A stretch of 64,000 nucleotides of DNA from Roseicyclus sp. (lineage in GTDB: Bacteria; Pseudomonadota; Alphaproteobacteria; Rhodobacterales; Rhodobacteraceae). The translations under genes were made by a program, and so were the position numbers. Shown one piece after another: positions 35,554 to 43,456 of this stretch. The notes beneath the pieces were generated by a model, which was given only the letters and a program-made list of their open reading frames with translations, searched no databases and was not told the DNA's origin. How positions within the stretch are numbered: the first letter of the stretch is position 1; each line of letters opens with the position of its first letter. Where the stretch lies: positions 124,001 through 188,000 of the forward strand of contig NZ_JAGYJN010000005.1 of NCBI RefSeq assembly GCF_018402035.1. Reading direction: 5' to 3'.

Positions 35554-37002
35554 TCAGATTCCATCAATACAGACATACTTGGTATCGAGATAATCCTCGA
35601 GGCCTTGGCTGCCGCCTTCTTTGCCAAGACCCGATTCCTTGACCCCGCCAAACGGCGCCTCGACGGTCGTGATCAGCCCCGAATTAATGCCGATCATGCC
35701 GTAAGCCAGCCGCGCATTCAGCCGAAAGGCACGGCCCAGATCGCGGGTATAGGCATAAGATGCCAGCCCGAATTCGGTGGCATTGGCCATGGCGATCACC
35801 TCTTCTTCGGTCTCAAAACGGAAGACAGGCGCAAGCGGGCCGAAAATCTCTTCGCGCGCAAAGGCCATGTCCTGCGTCGCCCCGGTCAGCACTGTCGGCT
35901 GAAAGAACGTGCCGCCCAGCTGGTGGCGCGACCCGCCCAGCACGACTGTCGCGCCCTTGGCCTTGGCGTCATCCAGCAATTCCTCGACCTTGGCGACCGC
36001 GCTTGCATCGATCAGCGGGCCTTGGGCCACACCTGCCTCGCGGCCATCGCCGACCTTCAGGGCGCGGGTTCTCTCGACCAGCTTGGCGACAAAGGCGTCA
36101 TGCACGCCTGCCTGCACATAGATGCGATTGGCACAGACGCAGGTTTGGCCAGAATTGCGATACTTCGAGACAATCGCACCCTCAACCGCCGCATCAAGAT
36201 CGGCGTCGTCGAACACGATAAAGGGCGCGTTGCCGCCCAACTCCATCGAGACCTTCTTGACCGTATCAGCCGAGGCGCGGATCAACTCCTTGCCGACCTC
36301 GGTCGACCCGGTAAAGGTCACTTTGCGCACCTCGGAGCGTTCCATCATCGCCCCTGCAATCGCGCGCGCCGATCCCGTGACGATGTTCACCACGCCCGAA
36401 GGATAGCCGACCTGTTCGGCGAGGGCCGCCCATGCCAGCCCCGAATAGGGCGTCGCCGTAGCGGGTTTGGCCACGACGGTGCAACCCACGGCCAGCGCTG
36501 GCGCGATCTTGCGCGCCAGCATGGACGAGGGGAAATTCCACGGCGTGATCATGCCCACCACGCCCACCGGGTGCTTGGTCACAAGGATGCGGCGGCCATT
36601 GACACCTGCGGGTACGATCTCGCCCTTGGCGCGGCGCGCCTCTTCGGCGAACCAGCGCACATATTGCGCGCCGATGGCAATCTCTCCCTTCGCTTCGGCC
36701 AAGGGTTTGCCCATCTCGATGGTCAAAAGCTCGGCCAGCGCAGCTTGATTGTCCATCAACGCATCATGCAGCTTCCACAAAAGCCCCACGCGGCTCATCA
36801 GGTCCATCGCCGAGAAGGCCGGATAGGCCGACGAGGCCGCGTCGATCGCGCGGTGGGTTTCCGCCGCGCCGCTAGCGGGAACCGTGCCGATCACCGCGCC
36901 CGTGGCGGGGTTCGTCACATCGATGGTCTTAGCGCTATCGGCCCCCACCCATGCGCCACCGATAAAATTGGCCTGACGCAGCCATGTTTGCCAATCGCTC
37001 AT
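35554..37002 (-). CDS. gabD: NAD(P)-dependent aldehyde dehydrogenase, succinate-semialdehyde type
   Basis: 482 aa. ALDH signature elements: WNFPSSMLARKIAPALAVGC, KKVSMELGGNAPFIVFDDAD with the general-base Glu, NSGQTCVCANRIYV with the catalytic Cys, and EEIFGPLAPVFRFE. The best match is GabD (succinate semialdehyde to succinate), but ALDH paralogues are hard to separate. The start at 37002 overlaps the stop of the gap gene in an ATGA, so the two are coupled. No gabT is here. Confidence 0.82.
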   Translation of the reverse strand: MSDWQTWLRQANFIGGAWVGADSAKTIDVTNPATGAVIGTVPASGAAETHRAIDAASSAYPAFSAMDLMSRVGLLWKLHDALMDNQAALAELLTIEMGKPLAEAKGEIAIGAQYVRWFAEEARRAKGEIVPAGVNGRRILVTKHPVGVVGMITPWNFPSSMLARKIAPALAVGCTVVAKPATATPYSGLAWAALAEQVGYPSGVVNIVTGSARAIAGAMMERSEVRKVTFTGSTEVGKELIRASADTVKKVSMELGGNAPFIVFDDADLDAAVEGAIVSKYRNSGQTCVCANRIYVQAGVHDAFVAKLVERTRALKVGDGREAGVAQGPLIDASAVAKVEELLDDAKAKGATVVLGGSRHQLGGTFFQPTVLTGATQDMAFAREEIFGPLAPVFRFETEEEVIAMANATEFGLASYAYTRDLGRAFRLNARLAYGMIGINSGLITTVEAPFGGVKESGLGKEGGSQGLEDYLDTKYVCIDGI

Positions 37003-37991
37003 CGCATCGCTCCCATCTTGCGGGCCAGATCCAGCATCCGGCAGGAAAAGCCCCATTCATTGTCGTACCAGCCAAAGACGCGCAGCATGCCGCCCTTGGC
37101 GCGTTTGATCTCCGGTCCCTGCACGATCACCGATTCGGGGCGCGCACGCAGATCAGTAGACACCAGCGTTTGACCTGTGAAACCCACGATCGGCCCCGCG
37201 CGGTCGCGGAAAAAGCCCACGGCCTCCTCGGCCTGCGGCCGCTGTCGGGTGATCACGGCCAGATCAACACAAGAGACCGAGGCCACCGGCACCCGCACCG
37301 CCGAGCCGGTGATCCGCCCCGCCAGATGGGGCAGCACCACATCAACAAGCGTGGCCGCACTGGTTGTCGTCGGCACCATGCTGAGCGCTGCGGCGCGGCT
37401 TCGCGCGAAATCATCGCCCATCGGCTGATCGACCGTGGGCTGGCTGCCCGTGTAGCAATGCACCGTGGTCAACAGCGCACTTTCCAAGCCCCATTCCGCG
37501 TCGATCATTGCGGCCAAGGGGGCCACCGCATTGGTGGTGCAAGATGCATTCGACACGATCCGATGGACAGGCATCAGCGCGGCATCATTGGCACCCAGCA
37601 CCACGGTTACATCCGCCTCCGGCGATGGGCCCGAGACAAGCACCCGCCCCGCACCAGCGGTGATGCCCGCTTCTGCGAAACTCCGGGTGCGGGCAAGGCC
37701 CGTGCACTCCATCACCACATCAATGCCAGACAGGTCCAAAAGCGCCAGATCGGGCACTTGGGTAAAGGGCAAGCTGCGCGCGCCGATCCTTAAAACACCC
37801 TCGCCCGCCGTGACCTCCTCAGACCAAGGGCCAAAGACGCTGTCATATTGGAACAGATAGGCACAGGTTTTCAGCGGCGCGATATCGTTGAGCGCCACGA
37901 TCTCGATCTCGGGCCAGCCGCCTCCCAGCCACGCGCGCAGGACCGACCGCCCGATGCGCCCGAACCCGTTGATTGCCACCTTGATGGTCAT
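36999..37991 (-). CDS. Glyceraldehyde-3-phosphate dehydrogenase family protein
   Basis: 330 aa with the GAPDH fold: INGFGRIGRSVLRAWL for NAD binding, IVSNASCTTN with catalytic Cys151, His178 in TVHCYTGSQPTVD and WYDNEWGFSCRMLDLA at the end. Several positions differ from ordinary GapA (VHCYTGSQ instead of VHSYTNDQ), so it is a divergent paralogue; an erythrose-4-phosphate dehydrogenase or GapB role is possible. Its coupling to a succinate-semialdehyde-type dehydrogenase gene is unusual. The start is at 37991. Confidence 0.85.
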   Translation of the reverse strand: MTIKVAINGFGRIGRSVLRAWLGGGWPEIEIVALNDIAPLKTCAYLFQYDSVFGPWSEEVTAGEGVLRIGARSLPFTQVPDLALLDLSGIDVVMECTGLARTRSFAEAGITAGAGRVLVSGPSPEADVTVVLGANDAALMPVHRIVSNASCTTNAVAPLAAMIDAEWGLESALLTTVHCYTGSQPTVDQPMGDDFARSRAAALSMVPTTTSAATLVDVVLPHLAGRITGSAVRVPVASVSCVDLAVITRQRPQAEEAVGFFRDRAGPIVGFTGQTLVSTDLRARPESVIVQGPEIKRAKGGMLRVFGWYDNEWGFSCRMLDLARKMGAMR

Positions 37992-38105
37992 GCTGGCCCC
38001 CCCGCCTGTTGCGCAAGTGATGCCGCCCGCCGCCGCCCGGCGCAAGGGGGCCATTCCCCCGCCGCGGGCCGCGCGCTAGGATACGCCGAAAAGCGGGGGT
38101 GGCAC

Positions 38106-40349
38106 ATGGACGGCAACAATCGACAAAGGCGCGTGACCTCAAGCCATTGGGGCGCCTTCGAGGTCGAGACCGAAGGGGATCGGATCATCGCGACCCATCC
38201 CTTTGGCCCAGATCCATCACCCCCCGCGATCCCTGCCATCCTACCTGCGGCGGTGCATCACCCCTCGCGGGTGGCGCGGCCATCGGTGCGCCGCGCATGG
38301 CTTGCAACCCGCGATCGCGCGGGCCGGGGCGATGGCGATTACATCACCCCCCCATGGGATGAAGCGCTTGATATTGCCGCAGCTGAGATCGACCGCATCC
38401 GCAAGGCGCATGGCAACAGTGCCATTTATGGCGGCTCTTACGGCTGGGCGTCCGCCGGGCGGTTCCACCATGCCCAAGGACAAGTGCATCGCTTTCTCAA
38501 CATGATCGGCGGCTATGTGGCGAGTTTCGGAAGCTATTCCACCGGCTGCGCGCAATCGATCATGCCCCATGTCTTTGGCGAGAATTTCCTGACGCTGACC
38601 TATGAGGTGCAAGACAGCTACGCCACGATTGCCGCGCATACCGAAACGCTGGTCATGTTCGGGGGGATCAACCCCAAGAACTCCATGGTCTCGATGGGCG
38701 GCATCACCGAGCATCACACCGGCGGATGGTTCGACCGCTTCGCCGCCAGCGGCGTGACGCGCATCAACATCGGCCCGCAGCGGACGGATGCGCCCGAGGG
38801 CTGCGACTGGCTTCCCTGCCGCCCCGGCTCGGACACCGCGCTGATGCTGGCGCTTGCCCATGTGCTGGAGGCCGAAGGGCTGGCCGATCACGCATTCCTT
38901 GATCGCTACACCACGGGCTATGACCGCTTTCGCCCCTATCTGATGGGCGAGACAGATGGCACGCCCAAATCCCCGGAATGGGCCGCGTCGCTGACGGGCA
39001 TCAGCCCGGAAAAGACACGCGCCCTTGCCCGCCGCATGGCCACGACCCGCACGCTGATCACGGTGGCATGGTCGCTGCAACGCGCCGAGCATGGCGAACA
39101 ACCCTATTGGATGTCGGCGGTGCTGGCCGCAATGCTGGGCCAGATCGGCCTGCCCGGCGGCGGCGTGGGTTACGGCTATGGTGCCATCGGCGGCATCGGC
39201 AAGGATTTCAAACCCATCGGCGGCATGACCCTGCCGCAGGGGGGCAACCGCGTGGCCGATGTCATCCCGGTGGCGCGCGTGGCCGACATGCTTTTGCACC
39301 CCAATGAGCCTTACGACTTTAACGGCGCGCGCCGCATCTATCCCGACATCCGGCTGGTCTATTGGGCGGGCGGCAATCCCTTCCACCATCACCAAGACCT
39401 GAACCGGTTGCATCAGGCATGGCTGCAACCTGAAACCATCATCGTGAACGAGCCGTGGTGGACCGCAACCGCCCAGCGCGCCGATATCGTCTTTCCCGCC
39501 ACCACACCCTATGAGCGCGAGGATATCGGGCGCAGTCCGCTGGACGATTACCTGTTCCACATGCCGCAACTGATCGCCCCCGTGGGCCAAGCACGCGACG
39601 ATTACGCGATCTTTTCAGGGCTGGCCATGCGCCTCGGCCTGGGCGATGCTTTTACCGAGGGGCGCGATCCGGCGGCTTGGATCGCCCATCTTTACGCAGG
39701 GCTAGAGGCGCGCGGGGCAGAGGCGGGCGTGGCGGTGCCAAGTCTTGACGCTTTGCGCGCGATGAATTGGGTCAAGCTCGAGATCGCGGCAGAAGAACAG
39801 CCCAAGCCCGTTCTGCGCCGCTTTCGTGCCGACCCGGAGGGCGCACCGCTCAAGACCCCATCAGGCAAGATCGAGATCTTCTCGGCCATCATTGACAGCT
39901 TTGGCTATGACGACTGCCCCGGCCACCCGGTCTGGTTGCCGCCAAAGGAATGGCCGGGGGCCGCAAGCAAGGCCGCACCCTTGCATCTTGTCTCACCGCA
40001 ACCGGGCGACAAGCTGCACTCGCAACTCGAGGCGGCATTGGCCGATCTCGATGGCGCGCGGCCCGAGACCATTCTTATACATGAAGATGATGCAGCACCC
40101 CGAGGGATCACCACGGGCGATCTGGTGCGGGTGTTCAACGCACGCGGCGCTGTGCGCGCGCGGGCGCGGGTGACGGGCGATATTCTGGCCGGTGTCGTGG
40201 CCTTGCCCACGGGCGCGTGGTTTGGTCCACCGGGCCAGAACATGGATGCAAACGGCAACCCCAATGTGCTGACGCGCGATGTGGGCACCTCGCGCTTGGG
40301 CCAAGGAACAAGCGCACACTCGGCGCTGGTCGAGGTACACAAGCTATAG
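38106..40349 (+). CDS. bisC: Molybdopterin oxidoreductase, BisC/TorA family
   Basis: 747 aa in the DMSO-reductase family: GGSYGWASAGRFHHAQGQVH and the molybdenum Ser ligand in GSYSTGCAQSIM, then VNEPWWTATAQRADIVFPAT and the C-terminal cofactor domain ending DVGTSRLGQGTSAHSAL. There is no iron-sulfur motif and no Tat signal, so it should be cytoplasmic, like BisC, which reduces biotin sulfoxide and free methionine sulfoxide. The frame upstream overlaps gap without homology; I use the ATG at 38106. It is followed at once by a palindrome cluster. Confidence 0.88.
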   Translation: MDGNNRQRRVTSSHWGAFEVETEGDRIIATHPFGPDPSPPAIPAILPAAVHHPSRVARPSVRRAWLATRDRAGRGDGDYITPPWDEALDIAAAEIDRIRKAHGNSAIYGGSYGWASAGRFHHAQGQVHRFLNMIGGYVASFGSYSTGCAQSIMPHVFGENFLTLTYEVQDSYATIAAHTETLVMFGGINPKNSMVSMGGITEHHTGGWFDRFAASGVTRINIGPQRTDAPEGCDWLPCRPGSDTALMLALAHVLEAEGLADHAFLDRYTTGYDRFRPYLMGETDGTPKSPEWAASLTGISPEKTRALARRMATTRTLITVAWSLQRAEHGEQPYWMSAVLAAMLGQIGLPGGGVGYGYGAIGGIGKDFKPIGGMTLPQGGNRVADVIPVARVADMLLHPNEPYDFNGARRIYPDIRLVYWAGGNPFHHHQDLNRLHQAWLQPETIIVNEPWWTATAQRADIVFPATTPYEREDIGRSPLDDYLFHMPQLIAPVGQARDDYAIFSGLAMRLGLGDAFTEGRDPAAWIAHLYAGLEARGAEAGVAVPSLDALRAMNWVKLEIAAEEQPKPVLRRFRADPEGAPLKTPSGKIEIFSAIIDSFGYDDCPGHPVWLPPKEWPGAASKAAPLHLVSPQPGDKLHSQLEAALADLDGARPETILIHEDDAAPRGITTGDLVRVFNARGAVRARARVTGDILAGVVALPTGAWFGPPGQNMDANGNPNVLTRDVGTSRLGQGTSAHSALVEVHKL

Positions 40350-40352
40350 GGG

Positions 40353-40442
40353 GCGCAAAACTGCAGTTTTGCGCACGGGAAATCTGCAGATTTCCGTTTG
40401 GGAAAACCCGGGTTTTCCCCTACGTTTTCCTCGAGGAAAACG
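40353..40442. repeat. Four consecutive perfect palindromes between convergent genes
   Basis: P1 40353-40374 (22 bp, half GCGCAAAACTG), P2 40378-40395 (18 bp, half GGAAATCTG), P3 40400-40419 (20 bp, half GGGAAAACCC) and P4 40423-40442 (20 bp, half CGTTTTCCTC). Each half is followed by its exact complement with no loop, and spacers are 3-4 bases. They fill almost the whole 93-bp gap between the bisC stop and the aminotransferase stop. Centres are CTGCAG, CTGCAG, CCCGGG and CTCGAG. A terminator array or a mobile palindrome family is possible. Confidence 0.92.
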
Positions 40443-41369
40443 CTACCCTCGCGCCGCCACATACTCCGCGACCGCCTGCTTGTAGAGCGCCTGTATCCGC
40501 GCCGTCACGGGGCGCGATCCATCGCCCACCGGCTTGCCATCGATCGAGGCCACCGGCGTCTGCGCGCCAAAGGTGCCGGTCAAAAACGCCTCTTCTGCGC
40601 CCGCAACCTCGAACAGCGAATAGTTCCGCTCAAACACCGGTATGCCATCGGCGCGGCACAGGTCGATCACCTTTTGGCGCGTGACGCCGTTCATGCAATA
40701 ATCCCCCGTCGAGGTCCAAACCTCGCCCCGGCGCACGATGAAGAAATTGCAGGCATTCGTCGTGTTCACGAAGCCATGCGGATCAAGCATCAAGGCCTCA
40801 TCCGCGCCCGCCTGTTCAGCCTGAAGGCAGGCCAGAACGCAGTTGAGCTTGGAGTGAGAGTTGTATTTCGCATCTTGGCTCATCGGCAGGCCGCGCACCT
40901 GCGGCACGGTCGCAAGCCTTATGCCCGCGCCCTGTAGCCGGTCCACGGGCTTGGAATGTTCCATGATGATCACCAGCGTCGGACCAGACCGCGACAGCGA
41001 CGGGTGCTGGAAGGGCCGCACCTTAACGCCGCGGGTCAGCATCAGGCGGCAATGTACATCCGTGACCATCCCATTGGCGCGCCGCGTCCTCTCGAGCGCC
41101 TCGAAAATGCCCGCGCGGTCCATGCCGACATCAAGGCTGACAGCTTTGCAACTGTCAAAGAAGCGGTCCATGTGTTCGTCGAAAAAGGCCCAGACGCCGT
41201 CGTAAAGGCGCATCCCCTCCCACATGCCGTCGCCCAACAGGAAACCGCTGTCATAGACCGAGACCGTCGCCTCGGCGCGTGGCTTCAGCGCGCCGTTGAT
41301 GTAGATCAGGATATCGGCATTGCGCGGATCTTCGAGGGCGTCATGGGTGGTGGCGTGATCGGTGTGCAT
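40443..41369 (-). CDS. Class IV PLP aminotransferase (D-amino acid/branched-chain type)
   Basis: 308 aa of the fold-type IV family. The Schiff-base lysine is probably K168 in MSQDAKYNSHS, followed by AGADEALMLDPHGFVNTTNA with CNFFIV. In D-alanine and branched-chain aminotransferases the residue binding the pyridine nitrogen is a Glu in VxE; here the segment reads VNTT, so that Glu is absent. Reported families with a VxTC/TxN pattern exist, so this may be a distinct subtype rather than a dead enzyme. AAGGGG precedes the ATG at 41369. Substrate not inferable. Confidence 0.8.
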   Translation of the reverse strand: MHTDHATTHDALEDPRNADILIYINGALKPRAEATVSVYDSGFLLGDGMWEGMRLYDGVWAFFDEHMDRFFDSCKAVSLDVGMDRAGIFEALERTRRANGMVTDVHCRLMLTRGVKVRPFQHPSLSRSGPTLVIIMEHSKPVDRLQGAGIRLATVPQVRGLPMSQDAKYNSHSKLNCVLACLQAEQAGADEALMLDPHGFVNTTNACNFFIVRRGEVWTSTGDYCMNGVTRQKVIDLCRADGIPVFERNYSLFEVAGAEEAFLTGTFGAQTPVASIDGKPVGDGSRPVTARIQALYKQAVAEYVAARG

Positions 41370-41489
41370 CGGTTGCCCCTTAGCTCTGTCGCGACTGTGG
41401 TGCCCCGCACGGGGGCCGTGGTCAAGATCAACGCCCTTGCCTTGTGGCGAACCAAAGGACGAGGCATCCTATGCAGATTGCCGATCACC

Positions 41490-41816
41490 ATGGGGGCCAT
41501 GATGCAAGACACAGGCATAAACCAAGCCGAAGATCCCGCAGGGCGAGAGCGTCTGACGCGCGAAGATGGCCGCTTTGTCATCCCGGCTGCGTTGATCGCC
41601 ACGCGCTTTGGGCTGATCCCCAGCATGGTGCCCGCGTTGATGCGGACAGGGCAGATCACAAGCCAGACCGAAATGGGCACCGAGGCCGACGCTGGGCGGT
41701 GGCGGCTGACGCTTTATCATGGAGATCATGCGCTGCGCCTGACGGTGGATGAGGCAGGGGTGATCTTGCACCAAACCCGCTTTGCCGCACCGCGCCGTGC
41801 GTTGTCACCGCGGTGA
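41490..41816 (+). CDS. DUF6522-like small protein
   Basis: A 108-aa soluble protein. The core GRFVIPAALIATRFGLIPSM and TSQTEMGTEADAGRWRLTLY followed by VILHQTRF fits my memory of a small Rhodobacteraceae family (DUF6522). The start could be 41490, 41499 or 41502; no convincing ribosome site separates them. It is 54 bp upstream of the chromate transporter gene on the same strand. Confidence 0.55.
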   Translation: MGAMMQDTGINQAEDPAGRERLTREDGRFVIPAALIATRFGLIPSMVPALMRTGQITSQTEMGTEADAGRWRLTLYHGDHALRLTVDEAGVILHQTRFAAPRRALSPR

Positions 41817-41870
41817 CATGGCCCACGGTCACACAGGGCACCAGATGAACCAGAAGATGCACGAGCGCAG

Positions 41871-43082
41871 ATGCCTGACCACGCCGATCAACATGCACAC
41901 CCCAAGGCAAGCCCGACCGAGGTTTTTGCCGTATTCCTGAAACTTGGGCTCACATCTTTTGGCGGCCCAATCGCGCATCTGGGCTATTTCCGCACAGAGT
42001 TCGTGGAACGTCGCCGCTGGCTTGATGATGCGGCCTATGCCGATCTGGTTGCGCTGTGCCAGTTCTTGCCCGGTCCTGCGTCCAGCCAAGTGGGCTTTGC
42101 GCTGGGGTTGATGCGGGCGGGCGGGCTTGGGGCGGTTGCGGCCTTCATCGGGTTTACACTGCCCTCTGCGCTGCTGCTCTTGGCCTTTGCCCAGATCATG
42201 CCGCTGCTGTCCGGACCATTGGCCATGGGGGCGATTGCGGGGCTCAAGATCGTGGCGGTGGCCATCGTGGCCCAAGCGGTATTGGGCATGGCGCGTAGCC
42301 TGTGCCCAGACGGCATCCGCGCGGGTATCGCGGTTGGTGCCGTGGTTTGCTTGGCCGCTTTTCCCGGTGTTTGGGGCATGTTGGGGGCCATCGCGCTGGG
42401 GGCTATGGCCGGGGCCGCACTGATCCGGCCCGAGATCGGCGCGGCAAGTTCAACACCCGCCATCGCCGTGACGAAGGGGCAAAGCATCGGCGCGCTGATT
42501 GCCTTTGTCGGCATGATCGCGCTTTTGCCGCTCTTGGCCGATCTATCGCAGCTTTTTGCCATGCTCGATGGCTTTGTGCGGGCGGGGGCTTTGGTCTTTG
42601 GGGGCGGCCATGTCGTCTTGCCCCTGCTCGAGGCCGAGACGGTCGCGCGGGGCTGGGTCAGCACCGATGACTTCCTCGCGGGCTACGCTGCGGCGCAGGC
42701 GGTGCCGGGGCCGCTTTTCACCTTTGCGACCTATCTGGGCGCAGTACCGGGGCCAGCGCCCAATGGTTTGGCCGGCGCACTCATCGCCAGCCTTGCCATC
42801 TTTGCCCCCGGCTTTCTCATCTTGATCGCGGCCCTGCCCTATTGGGCAAAGTTACGCAGCTTGCCTTCGGCCCAAGCGTTGATGCGGGGGGCCAACGCCG
42901 CCGTTGTCGGCGTTCTGGGTGCTGCACTTTATGATCCGGTTTTTTCATCGGCAATTGATGGGCTGGGTGATCTGGCCTTGGCGCTGGCCTGTTTTGTCAT
43001 GCTGATCGCATGGCGCATGCCACCATGGCTGGTGGTCTTGATCGGGGCGATCGCTGGTGCGGGATTGGCCTTGGTCGGCTAG
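41871..43082 (+). CDS. chrA: Chromate transporter, ChrA family
   Basis: 403 aa with two homologous halves, each with the ChrA motif: FLKLGLTSFGGPIAHLGYFR in the first and GALVFGGGHVVLPLLEAETV in the second, plus QFLPGPASSQVG and QAVPGPLFTFATYLG. About ten membrane helices. The family exports chromate; physiological anions other than chromate are possible. No ChrB regulator is next to it. The stop codon TAG overlaps the stop of the small opposite gene within a shared CTAG. Confidence 0.9.
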   Translation: MPDHADQHAHPKASPTEVFAVFLKLGLTSFGGPIAHLGYFRTEFVERRRWLDDAAYADLVALCQFLPGPASSQVGFALGLMRAGGLGAVAAFIGFTLPSALLLLAFAQIMPLLSGPLAMGAIAGLKIVAVAIVAQAVLGMARSLCPDGIRAGIAVGAVVCLAAFPGVWGMLGAIALGAMAGAALIRPEIGAASSTPAIAVTKGQSIGALIAFVGMIALLPLLADLSQLFAMLDGFVRAGALVFGGGHVVLPLLEAETVARGWVSTDDFLAGYAAAQAVPGPLFTFATYLGAVPGPAPNGLAGALIASLAIFAPGFLILIAALPYWAKLRSLPSAQALMRGANAAVVGVLGAALYDPVFSSAIDGLGDLALALACFVMLIAWRMPPWLVVLIGAIAGAGLALVG

Positions 43083-43210
43083 CTTGCCCAACGCGACCAA
43101 AGCAGGATTGCGCCGATTGCACAGACGAACAGCCAAAGGCAGATGCCGCAGATATACCACAAATCGCGATCTGGCCCGGTGGGGGCCCAAAAGATGCTTT
43201 CATTTTGCAT
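43079..43210 (-). CDS. Putative 43-aa single-helix membrane protein
   Basis: The frame from the ATG at 43210 encodes a short polar start (MQNESIFWAPTGPDRDLWYI) and one membrane helix (GICLWLFVCAIGAILLW). I recall similar 'WAPTGPDRDLWYI' micro-proteins in the family. It shares its stop with chrA in the tetranucleotide CTAG (43079-43082). No clear ribosome site, so translation is unproven. Confidence 0.45.
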   Translation of the reverse strand: MQNESIFWAPTGPDRDLWYICGICLWLFVCAIGAILLWSRWAS

Positions 43211-43456
43211 GGTGTGATCGTATCTTAACAAAAGATTAAAATTACTCGAAAGATGCAAATCGAAACGAGTATGAATGAGGTGAAAGCGCCCTTCGCCGGG
43301 AAAAATCGCGGCAATGGGCGTTACAGTGCAGGTCAATGACGCGTTCAGGGCGCTATATTTTCGCATGGCGACGGGCATTGCCCGTAGCGCTTTTGCGTAT
43401 AAACGCCCTCACAAGCCGGCTTGATCCTGGACAGGGTTGAGAATGTGAGCGGTTCC

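Noticed and set aside
40353..40442. Palindrome centres are PstI, SmaI and XhoI sites, as in a cloning polylinker.
   Set aside because: Any palindrome has a palindromic hexamer centre; here the symmetry extends 6-8 bases each side and the flanking genes are continuous host genes, so vector contamination is unlikely.
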